This document shows positions 1-6,425 of a stretch of DNA of 15,856 bases, piece by piece. Below the pieces are notes generated by a model, which worked only from the letters and a program-made list of their open reading frames with translations, had not been told where the DNA came from and did no database searches. The stretch covers positions 1 through 15,856 of the forward strand of contig JBKPRJ010000088.1 in assembly GCA_046734455.1 (NCBI GenBank). The letters run 5' to 3'. Within the stretch, counting starts at the first letter, position 1. Every line of letters begins with the position of its first letter. Both the position numbers and the translations under genes were made by a program. This DNA comes from DATEOR01 sp046734455. GTDB taxonomy: Bacteria; Actinomycetota; Thermoleophilia; Gaiellales; Gaiellaceae.

Positions 1-987
1 TGAACCATCTTTGCCATGAGGCTCACCCTCTTCGTGCCGGCCCAACGCCCCGCCCTTCACCAGCCGGGGCCCGCCCCGCTCCGGGAAGCGGACGTCGATG
101 ATATCGAAGTCCTTCGGAACGACGGTCTCCGCGAAAACCGCACGCGCCTCCCGAAGGATCTCGGGCCCGAAATAGCGGTTCGACAGGTGCGTGAGGGCGA
201 GCATGCGAGCTCCGGCGGTGGATGCGAGCTCGGCCGCGCTCGTGGCGGTCGCATGCAACGTCTCGTCGGCGCGCTCGCGCTCCTCGTCCGAGAACGTCGA
301 CTCGTGCACGAGCAGATCGGCATCGCGAGCCGCTTCGAGAACCGAGCCGGCCGCACGGGTGTCCCCCGCGAGTACGACCTTCCTGCCGGGACGGGCCGGC
401 CCGAGCACCTGATCCGGGCGCACCGTCGCCCCGTCTGGGAGCTCGACCGCCTCCCCACCCTGCAGTCGCCCGAAGAGCGGTCCTTCCGGAACGCCGAGCG
501 CCTTCGCCGCCTCGAGGTCGAATCGCCCGGGCCGCGCCTCTTCGACCAGCGCGTACCCGTTGGCCGACACGCCGTGCTCGACGGCGAACGCCTCGATCCG
601 GTAGTCGTCGCGGCCAATGCCGTCTCCCGGGTGGAGCTCCTCCAGCGTGAGTTCGTAGCTCAGGCGCCCGAAGACGCGACGAAGAATTGCGAAGAGGTCT
701 TTCAGGCCCGGCGGGCCGTACACCGTGAGTGGAACCTCGCGCCCCCGGAGCGCGAACGTCTTCAGCATCCCCGGCAGGCCCAGGTAGTGGTCCGCGTGGT
801 AGTGCGTCAGGACGATCTCCGGCAGCTCGACGAGGCCGACAGAGGAGCGCAGGAGCTGGCGCTGCGTGCCCTCGCCGCAGTCGAAGAGGATCCGCTCCCC
901 GCCACGGCGGAGAAGGGTGCCGGCGAGGCCGCGTTTCGCGGTCGGGACGGAGCCGGATGTTCCCAGAAAGACGAGGTCGAGATCCAC
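1..987 (-). CDS. rnz: Ribonuclease Z (tRNA 3'-end endonuclease), 3' end off the window
   Basis: This is a metallo-beta-lactamase-fold nuclease that cuts the 3' trailer from pre-tRNAs so that CCA can be added. The 329 codons in view start at GTG (985-987) and stay open to the left edge. RNase Z proteins of this type are usually about 300-330 residues, so only the last few residues should be missing. Visible motifs are an N-terminal glycine-rich strand ending GTSGSVP (9-15), FDCGEGTQ (36-42), the zinc motif HYHADH (62-67), and the further ligands H138, D209 (in AGDT), H228 (in VHEST) and H267 (in LTHLSNRY). All expected metal ligands are present. I chose the GTG because the motif-bearing frame begins right after it and a TAGACT hexamer lies 6 nt upstream. 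It is divergent from the HD-GYP gene across 63 bp. The tRNA-Arg gene in this window lacks an encoded CCA, so it is a natural substrate. Family call is secure. Confidence 0.95.
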   Translation of the reverse strand, partial: MDLDLVFLGTSGSVPTAKRGLAGTLLRRGGERILFDCGEGTQRQLLRSSVGLVELPEIVLTHYHADHYLGLPGMLKTFALRGREVPLTVYGPPGLKDLFAILRRVFGRLSYELTLEELHPGDGIGRDDYRIEAFAVEHGVSANGYALVEEARPGRFDLEAAKALGVPEGPLFGRLQGGEAVELPDGATVRPDQVLGPARPGRKVVLAGDTRAAGSVLEAARDADLLVHESTFSDEERERADETLHATATSAAELASTAGARMLALTHLSNRYFGPEILREARAVFAETVVPKDFDIIDVRFPERGGPRLVKGGALGRHEEGEPHGKDGS

Positions 988-993
988 AGGCGC

Positions 994-999
994 AGTCTA
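994..999 (-). promoter_or_regulatory. Candidate -10 element of rnz (TAGACT)
   Basis: TAGACT on the minus strand lies 6 nt before the GTG start of the RNase Z gene. That is the usual distance from a -10 hexamer to the transcription start, so the mRNA would begin at or next to the start codon. I see no Shine-Dalgarno sequence and no convincing -35 at 16-18 nt. This is a weak call alone, but the same arrangement recurs at three other genes in this window. Confidence 0.4.
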
Positions 1000-1050
1000 G
1001 GCCTCCCCGCTCTCAAGTCGGATCGCGCACAAGCCGATTTTCAGCACGTA

Positions 1051-2382
1051 GTGCCACGCCGCTCGCTGACTCAGAGGGCGACCGATTCGGTCGGCTTGCT
1101 GTGGACCTTCGTGCTCCTGAGCGCGGTCGTCCTGGCGAGCGGCTGCCTCATCCTGAGCGCAGTCCTCACGAACGCGGTCCGAAACCAGGCGCTCGACGAC
1201 GCGAAGCTGAGCCTCACGCAGTACGCGAACGGCGTCCTCGGGCCGCGCATGATCTACGGGACGAGCTTGCAAGTCGGGGACAGCGCTACGTCGATCGTGA
1301 ACCGCGACCTCGCCGAGCGGCCGGACATCTTGAGCGTCAAGGTCTGGAGCACGGACGGCACGCTCGAATGGGCGAACCTCGCACCCGAGCGAATCGGCCA
1401 GAAGTTCCCGCTGGGGGCCGACCTTCGCGAGGTGCTCGAGGCGCGCGAGGCGAGCGCCGAGTTCAGCAATCTCGAAGAGCAGGAAGACGCGGTCGAGGCC
1501 TCGCGCCTCTCCGGTGACGTCATCGAGGTGTATGCGCCTCTCTTCGCCGGCCAGCACGAAGTCGTAGGCGCATACGAGGTCTATGCGGACGCGGACGGGC
1601 TCGAAGCCTCGATCGCCGACCGTAGACGGGCGATCTGGATCGCGAGCGCGGGCCTCTTCGCCGTCCTCTGGATCCTTCTCATGCTCCTCGCGCGGAACGC
1701 CTCAGGGATGCTTCGGCGCCAGACCGAGGCGCTGCGCGAGCGCTCCGCCGCTCTCAGCGAGTCCTATCGCATGCTCGAGGAGAGCTCCCTCGAGGCGATC
1801 GAGAGCCTCAACGCGACCGTCGAGGCGAAGGATCCGTACACCGCCGGGCACTCACTGCGCGTGCAGCGGGTCGCCGTGTCGATCGCGCAGGAGCTGGGTG
1901 TCCCGACGGCGCAGCTGGACGTCGTCCGCTTCGGCGGCCTCTTCCACGACATCGGCAAGATCGCCATTCCGGACGTGCTCCTGACGAAGCCCATCAAGCT
2001 CACCGAGGACGAGTACGAGCTCGTGAAGCGCCATTCGAGCGAAGGCGCGCGCATCGTGTCCAAGTTCGGCCGCCTGCGGGACTGCGTGCCGGTCATCCGC
2101 CACCACCACGAGCGCTGGGACGGCACGGGTTACCCCGAGCGCCTCGCCGGCGACGACATTCCCCTCCTCGCGAGCATCGTCGGCCTGGCGGAAGCCTGGG
2201 ACGCCATGACGATCGAGCGCCCGTACCAGCGTGCCCTCCGCAGCGAGGAAGCGTTCGAGGAGGTGCGAGAGAACCGCGGCACGCACTTCTCGCCGCAGGT
2301 CGTCGACGCGTTCTTCGCAGCTGTCGCCAAGCGCCCATCGGACTTCGGGGTCCCCGACTCCGAAGCCCTCGTGGCGAGCTAG
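1051..2382 (+). CDS. Membrane-anchored HD-GYP domain protein (likely c-di-GMP phosphodiesterase)
   Basis: The product is a 443-residue inner-membrane signalling protein. Residues about 14-38 form a first transmembrane helix and 194-214 a second; they bracket an extracytoplasmic sensor segment of about 155 residues that I do not recognise. A short helical linker (about 222-250) leads to the HD-GYP domain (about 250-430). Conserved residues seen are E258 and H267 (EAKDPYTAGHS), H299-D300 (HDIGK), H328, the H351-H353 cluster followed by DGTGYP (357-362), and the RPY motif (390-392). Where most family members have an aspartate in the AD-x-(F/W)-DA motif, this protein has E381 (AEAWDAM). HD-GYP proteins hydrolyse c-di-GMP, so the sensor probably gates that activity. 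The reading frame continues open upstream to position 16, but that stretch is the antisense of RNase Z; GTG at 1051 is the first start that leaves the first helix at the N terminus. It converges on the LysM gene with a 4-nt gap. Confidence 0.88.
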   Translation: MPRRSLTQRATDSVGLLWTFVLLSAVVLASGCLILSAVLTNAVRNQALDDAKLSLTQYANGVLGPRMIYGTSLQVGDSATSIVNRDLAERPDILSVKVWSTDGTLEWANLAPERIGQKFPLGADLREVLEAREASAEFSNLEEQEDAVEASRLSGDVIEVYAPLFAGQHEVVGAYEVYADADGLEASIADRRRAIWIASAGLFAVLWILLMLLARNASGMLRRQTEALRERSAALSESYRMLEESSLEAIESLNATVEAKDPYTAGHSLRVQRVAVSIAQELGVPTAQLDVVRFGGLFHDIGKIAIPDVLLTKPIKLTEDEYELVKRHSSEGARIVSKFGRLRDCVPVIRHHHERWDGTGYPERLAGDDIPLLASIVGLAEAWDAMTIERPYQRALRSEEAFEEVRENRGTHFSPQVVDAFFAAVAKRPSDFGVPDSEALVAS

Positions 2383-2386
2383 AGCA

Positions 2387-2641
2387 TCACGGCGGCAGGA
2401 CGAGGACCATGCCGGCCGTGATGTCAGCTCCGGTCAAGCCGTTCCGCTGCTCGATGCGCCAGATGGCCTTGCGGGGATCGCCGGCGTAGTTCGCCTCTGC
2501 GATCGTCCAGAGGGTCTCACCGGCTCGGACGCGGTGCCGCGTCTCGTGGCCGGCGCCGTTCGAGACCCGGGCGTTCGAGAGCGCTGCCGAGACCACGACG
2601 ACCACCACCGCCAGCAGAATCCAGATGCGTGTAGCGAACAT
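2387..2641 (-). CDS. Small LysM membrane protein under LexA control (YneA/DivS/Rv2719c-like SOS division suppressor)
   Basis: This 84-residue protein has an N-terminal hydrophobic helix (about 6-22, rich in valine and alanine), a short linker, and one C-terminal LysM peptidoglycan-binding domain (about 35-83). The domain starts HRVRAGETLWTIAEAN and ends with the proline-rich tail typical of LysM. Size and layout match the SOS-induced division inhibitors YneA of Bacillus, DivS of Corynebacterium and Rv2719c of Mycobacterium, which have a membrane helix and, in several members, a LysM domain, and often sit beside lexA. No lexA gene is in this window. The start ATG (2639-2641) lies within a perfect palindromic LexA operator, and there is no Shine-Dalgarno sequence. 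It follows the phosphoesterase gene by 30 nt but should have its own promoter. LysM domain and helix are seen directly; division inhibition is inference from regulation and architecture. Confidence 0.85.
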   Translation of the reverse strand: MFATRIWILLAVVVVVVSAALSNARVSNGAGHETRHRVRAGETLWTIAEANYAGDPRKAIWRIEQRNGLTGADITAGMVLVLPP

Positions 2642-2649
2642 ATGTTCGC
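2634..2649. promoter_or_regulatory. LexA operator (SOS box) overlapping the LysM gene start
   Basis: The sequence GCGAACATATGTTCGC is a perfect 16-bp palindrome. It contains CGAAC-N4-GTTCG, the core of the LexA site known from Bacillus and Actinobacteria. The ATG of the LysM gene is inside it (2639-2641), and a TACTAT hexamer abuts it on the upstream side. LexA bound here would cover the start of transcription and the start codon. I found no second copy in the window. Confidence 0.85.
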
Positions 2650-2655
2650 ATAGTA
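2650..2655 (-). promoter_or_regulatory. Candidate -10 element of the LysM gene (TACTAT)
   Basis: TACTAT on the minus strand lies 8 nt before the ATG and directly next to the LexA palindrome, placing the predicted transcription start at about the A of the start codon. No clear -35 is seen at normal spacing. The position explains how LexA would repress the gene. Confidence 0.45.
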
Positions 2656-2671
2656 TGACAGCCGTCGGACG

Positions 2672-3145
2672 TCATGGCCGCAAGGCGATGAGATCCGGCT
2701 TCCCGTCCAGGATCACGACCATCGTGTGCTCGGGAGCGCGCCGCCGCTCGGTGGGGCTTCCCGGGTTCAGGATCCATCCGTTCGAGTCGCGCGAGGCCTC
2801 CGGCATGTGGCTGTGGCCGTAGGCGATCACGTCGCAGCCGGGGAAGAGCTCGCGCAGGCGCTCGTGCCTCCCGTGCGCCGGCCCGGCGTCGTGGACGAGC
2901 CCGATCCGGATGCCCTCCAGCTCGGCGGTCGTACGCACGGGCAGGTCCCTCCGCAGCTCGCCGTCGTCCATGTTGCCCTGCACCGCCGTCACCGGCGCGA
3001 AGCGCTCGAGGTCGGCGAGCACGGACGCCGCCGTGAAGTCTCCCGTGTGCACGATCGCGTCCGCGGCTTCGAGGATCCGCAGACACTCGGCAGGAAGAGA
3101 GCGCGCGCCGCGCGGAAGATGCGTGTCTCCGAGAAGCGCGATCAG
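2672..3145 (-). CDS. YfcE/MJ0936-type metallophosphoesterase, probable CTG start
   Basis: This is a compact calcineurin-like phosphoesterase of 157 residues, the normal size for the YfcE/MJ0936 family of small metal-dependent phosphodiesterases. Metal-site motifs appear in order: GDTH (6-9), HTGD (33-36), GNMD (57-60), H85-D86, GHSH (110-113), then NPGS (127-130). The family begins with a strand that reads like M-x-I-A-L-I-S-D-T-H. Here the equivalent is (L/M)IALLGDTH, and the only codon at that position is CTG (3143-3145). It forms CTGA with the stop of the upstream aminopeptidase, like the common ATGA coupling overlap. No ATG, GTG or TTG is available nearby in frame. It is the last gene of the five-gene operon. 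The substrate cannot be told from the sequence. Confidence 0.85.
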   Translation of the reverse strand: MIALLGDTHLPRGARSLPAECLRILEAADAIVHTGDFTAASVLADLERFAPVTAVQGNMDDGELRRDLPVRTTAELEGIRIGLVHDAGPAHGRHERLRELFPGCDVIAYGHSHMPEASRDSNGWILNPGSPTERRRAPEHTMVVILDGKPDLIALRP

Positions 3146-4254
3146 AAGAGATCCGGCAGGAACTCGCCGTTTCGGTAGACGAGCTCGCCGTCGGCGTGCA
3201 CCTCGCTCTCGCCGCGCAGGTCGCAGACGAGATCCCAATGGAGCGCAGACTCGTTCTTGCCGCCGCTCTCCGGGTACGCCTTCCCCAGCGCCATGTGCAC
3301 GGTGCCGCCGAGCTTCTCGTCGAAGAGCGTATGGCCCGTGAACTCCTGCACCGAGTCGTTCATCCCGAACGCGAACTCGCCCAGCCGACGGGCCCCGTCG
3401 TCCATGGCCAGCATCTCCCGGAGGAAGTCCTCGCCCTCGCTCGCGTGGGCCTCGACGACCTCGCCGCCCTCGAAACGCAGGTCGATGTCGCGCACGAGGC
3501 GGCCGGCGTGCGGGGCCGGGAAGCTGAAGCGAACGCGGCCCTCGACGCTGTCCTCGACCGGCCCGGTGAAGACCTCGCCGTCCGGGAAGTTCTCCTTCCC
3601 GTCGCACGGGATCCATGTGCGTCCCTCGACCCCGACGGTGAGGTCGGTGCCCTCGGTGACGACGCGAAGCTCCCTTTTCGTCCCGAGCCACCCGGCGAGG
3701 CGCTCGAGCTTCTCGCCGAGGGCCTTCCACGAGGCCACCGGATCGTCGTCGTCGAGAAACCCCGCGCGATAGACGAAATCCTCGTAGTCGGAAAGCGACA
3801 TCTCGGCGTCCTGCGCCGATGCGTTGGTCGGGAACGCCGTCACGACGCGCCGAAGCTCGCCGGCGGCGGCCCGTTCCATCGTCATGTCGCGGAGATGGGA
3901 GCGCGAGCGCGCGAAGACCGCCTGCCGCGCCGGGTCGGTGCCGGTCAGGCTGCGCGTGTTCGACTCGGCCTCGATCGCAATACGGACGTTGGCCTCTTTC
4001 GCGTCGCCGCGAAGCCGCGGGCTGATCCACGCGAGCTGCTCGTCGTTTCCGCCCGCGAGCAGAGCCTCCGCGGCTCCGTCGAGGCCGATTCGCACCTCCG
4101 GGTGCCCTCCGGCCTCGATCACTCGCCGATAGAGGGCAGTGATGAGCGGCCGAGCGAGCGGCGTCGACTCGATGAGGACGAGATCGCCCTTCCCCACGCT
4201 CGTCGAGTAGTCGACGAGGACCTGCGCGAAGCGCTCGTGGCGTGGGTCAGGCAC
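3142..4254 (-). CDS. M29-family metalloaminopeptidase (copy A)
   Basis: The product is a 370-residue cytoplasmic aminopeptidase of peptidase family M29 (AmpS/AmpT/PepS), which removes N-terminal residues from peptides using two metal ions. By comparison with family members, the metal ligands are E227 (in NFPDGEVF), E293 (in LGEFAFG), H320 (in GTVHMALG), H339 and D341 (in LHWDLVCD). Y327, the usual active-site tyrosine, is present (KAYPE). Length is slightly shorter than the usual 370-415. The GTG start (4252-4254) overlaps the end of the tandem paralogue by 8 nt, and the TGA stop overlaps the phosphoesterase start. In this operon it could finish the breakdown of dipeptides produced by the epimerase. 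The start is fixed mainly by alignment of its N terminus with copy B. Confidence 0.92.
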   Translation of the reverse strand: MPDPRHERFAQVLVDYSTSVGKGDLVLIESTPLARPLITALYRRVIEAGGHPEVRIGLDGAAEALLAGGNDEQLAWISPRLRGDAKEANVRIAIEAESNTRSLTGTDPARQAVFARSRSHLRDMTMERAAAGELRRVVTAFPTNASAQDAEMSLSDYEDFVYRAGFLDDDDPVASWKALGEKLERLAGWLGTKRELRVVTEGTDLTVGVEGRTWIPCDGKENFPDGEVFTGPVEDSVEGRVRFSFPAPHAGRLVRDIDLRFEGGEVVEAHASEGEDFLREMLAMDDGARRLGEFAFGMNDSVQEFTGHTLFDEKLGGTVHMALGKAYPESGGKNESALHWDLVCDLRGESEVHADGELVYRNGEFLPDLF

Positions 4255-5395
4255 GCTCGGCCGTCTCGACGGCTGCGGGCCCGGGCACCGGCTCGTGGAG
4301 GAACCGCCCGGCCTTCCAGATGAGCTCTCCGTCGGCGTAGACCTCCCCGTCCTCGCGGAGGTCGCAGATCATGTCCCAGTGCAGCCCGGAGGTGTTGTTC
4401 CCCCCGGCCTGCGTGAACGCCGACCCGAGCGCGAGATGCATCGTGCCGCCGATCTTCTCGTCGAAGAGGATGTTGCGGGTGAAGCGGTCGATCTCGTAGT
4501 TCAGACCAAACGCGACCTCCCCGAGGACGCGCGCGCCCGTGTCCATCTCGAGGAGCGTGTTCAGGTAGTCGTCGCCGCGCGCTGCCTCGGCGTGCACTAC
4601 GGTGCCGCCCTCGAAGCGCAGGCGAATGTCCTCGACCTCGCGCCCGTGGTAGATCGCGGGGAACGTGTAGCGGATCTCACCCTCGGTGGCGTTCTCGACC
4701 GGGCTCGTGAAGACCTCGCCGTCGGGCATGTTGTAGGTGCCCTCGGCGGAGATCCACGTGCGCCCGTCCACGGACAGGCGGAGATCGGTGTCCGGACCGA
4801 CGATGCGGAGCTCCTTGACGGAGTCGAGCTCCTGAGCGCGGCTCTGGAGCGACGCGGCCACGAGCCGCCAGTGCTCGGCCGCGTCTCCTGTGTCCACGTG
4901 GCAGGCCGAGTAGACGAAATCCTCGTAGCTCGAGAGCGACATGCCCGCGTCCTGCGCGTGGGCGCTCGTCGGGAAGAGCGTCCCGCACCAGCGCATCTCC
5001 CCCGCCGCGATGCGCTCCCAGCGGCGGTTGTGCAGCCGGCGCTGCGCGGCGAGGTAGTTCGCATGGCGGCCCGGGTCGACCCGCGAGAGTGCACGGGTGT
5101 TGGACTCCGACCAGATGGTCGCGATCGCGTCCAGCTCCTCGATCTCGTCCCACTCGTGCGGAGCGATGTACTCGATCTGCTCGTCGGAGCCGTGCTCGAG
5201 GAGAAGCTCGAGCGTCCCCTCGAGGCCGACGCCCGGGTAAGCAAACGCGCCGGCGCGGATCGCCGACCGGTAGAAGGCCAGCGCGAGCGGCGAGGCGGCG
5301 TCCTGGGCGTCGATCCTGAAGACCTGGCCCGGCTGGAGCTCCAGCGAATAGTCGACGATGAGGTCGGCGAGTCGGGCGATACGTGCGTCGGTCAC
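4247..5395 (-). CDS. M29-family aminopeptidase-like protein (copy B, Tyr-to-Phe at the active site)
   Basis: The 382-residue product is homologous to the downstream gene over its whole length; the two align almost without gaps (for example ARLADLIVDYS against AQVLVDYS near the N terminus). The metal-ligand equivalents E227, E293, H320, H339 and D341 are all kept. The residue matching the M29 active-site tyrosine is F327 (GSAFTQ), so activity or specificity may differ from copy A. A C-terminal extension of about 12 residues, rich in proline and alanine, is unique to this copy. I chose GTG at 5393-5395 because it matches the N terminus of copy A; an in-frame GTG lies a few codons upstream. It begins 7 nt after the DUF1611 gene stops. 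The pair is a tandem duplication, now diverged. Confidence 0.9.
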   Translation of the reverse strand: MTDARIARLADLIVDYSLELQPGQVFRIDAQDAASPLALAFYRSAIRAGAFAYPGVGLEGTLELLLEHGSDEQIEYIAPHEWDEIEELDAIATIWSESNTRALSRVDPGRHANYLAAQRRLHNRRWERIAAGEMRWCGTLFPTSAHAQDAGMSLSSYEDFVYSACHVDTGDAAEHWRLVAASLQSRAQELDSVKELRIVGPDTDLRLSVDGRTWISAEGTYNMPDGEVFTSPVENATEGEIRYTFPAIYHGREVEDIRLRFEGGTVVHAEAARGDDYLNTLLEMDTGARVLGEVAFGLNYEIDRFTRNILFDEKIGGTMHLALGSAFTQAGGNNTSGLHWDMICDLREDGEVYADGELIWKAGRFLHEPVPGPAAVETAERA

Positions 5396-5402
5396 GACTG
5401 TC

Positions 5403-6425
5403 TTATACCGGACTGACACGAGGCAGGATTGCGTCCAATAAACGGCCAGGTCCAAAGCGGACAGGGTCGCCTGCGGGCAATCCGGTCTCTTCCGCAGCCG
5501 CCTGAATCGCCGCGTGCGCGCCTTCCTCGTCGAGCCGCCGCGTGTTGAGAGCGAGAGCCACGACCTTGGCCGGCCTGGCGGGGAGCGCGATCCGTTCGTG
5601 GAGATCGACGAGCTCGGGGAGCGACGGGATCGGGTGCGCCGGCAGGTCCTGAATGTGCTCGTCGCCGACCTGGTGGCAGAGGACGAGGAAGTGCGGCGCG
5701 CTCCCGTGGTAGAGCCCGAGCGTGACCCCCGAGTAGTCGGGATGGATGAGGGAGCCCTGGCCCTCCACCCAGAGCAGATCGCCTCTCGCCGCCCCGTCGA
5801 CCACGAGCCGTTCCGCTGCGCCCGCGATGAAGTCGGCGACGACCGCGTCCACCGCGATTCCCCAGCCGGCGATGGCGATCCCGGTCTGGCCGGTCGGCAC
5901 GAAGACGGACCGAAGACCGCGCTCGCGGGCACCGCGGTCGAGCTCGAGCGAGACGCTCATCTTTCCGATCGCGCAGTCGGAGCCGACCGTGAGGACGACC
6001 GACGCGTCGTGCTTCAGATTCTCGCCGGTCGGGACGCTGAGGCCGGGAGGCGCCCTGCGGAGGTCGCGGATCTCGGCCCCGTGCGCGTCGGCGACCGCGG
6101 TGAGCTCCGGGTCGTCACCGAGGAACTGGTGCATCCCCGACTCGAGGTCGAGCCCGGCCGCGAGGCTCGCTCCCAGGATGGCGCGCCACTTCTCGGGCAG
6201 GCGCCCGCCTGCGGGCGCAACGCCCACGAGGGCGGTCGTGGGCTCGTACGCGAGCGCCTCCGTGACGCTCGCCACGACGGGTACCCCGTCGAGGCTCTCC
6301 CCCGGGCGCTCCGAGTCGACGACGGCGACCACCGGGTCGGCGCCGTAGCGCATCACCCCGCGTGCGGTCTTCCCGTAGTGCGGATCGGCCGAGTAGCCCT
6401 CAGCCAGTACGAGATAACGCTTCAT
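5403..6425 (-). CDS. DUF1611 family P-loop protein (DgcN-like D-glutamate N-acetyltransferase candidate)
   Basis: The 340-residue cytoplasmic protein matches the DUF1611 family. It has an N-terminal Rossmann-like half (about 1-135, including MKRYLVLAEGY and the VGVAPAGG turn) and a C-terminal P-loop-like half with GSDCAIGKMS (148-157), PTGQTG (177-182) and EGQGSLIHP (221-229). DUF1611 members are often found next to dipeptide-epimerase-like enolases. In marine bacteria such a pair (DgcN and DgcA) was shown to N-acetylate D-glutamate and then racemise it. The upstream gene here is exactly such an enolase, overlapping by 26 nt, and GGGAG lies just before the ATG. The family assignment is firm; the D-glutamate role is inference from family and neighbour. 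An ATP-dependent role in amino-acid or peptide metabolism is the alternative. Confidence 0.85.
   Translation of the reverse strand: MKRYLVLAEGYSADPHYGKTARGVMRYGADPVVAVVDSERPGESLDGVPVVASVTEALAYEPTTALVGVAPAGGRLPEKWRAILGASLAAGLDLESGMHQFLGDDPELTAVADAHGAEIRDLRRAPPGLSVPTGENLKHDASVVLTVGSDCAIGKMSVSLELDRGARERGLRSVFVPTGQTGIAIAGWGIAVDAVVADFIAGAAERLVVDGAARGDLLWVEGQGSLIHPDYSGVTLGLYHGSAPHFLVLCHQVGDEHIQDLPAHPIPSLPELVDLHERIALPARPAKVVALALNTRRLDEEGAHAAIQAAAEETGLPAGDPVRFGPGRLLDAILPRVSPV

Noticed and set aside
16..1050. Plus-strand open frame continuous with the HD-GYP gene that would add about 345 residues to its N terminus
   Set aside because: It is the exact antisense of the RNase Z gene, which carries all catalytic motifs. 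The added sequence is arginine-rich with no domain, and the membrane helix marks the true N terminus near 1051.
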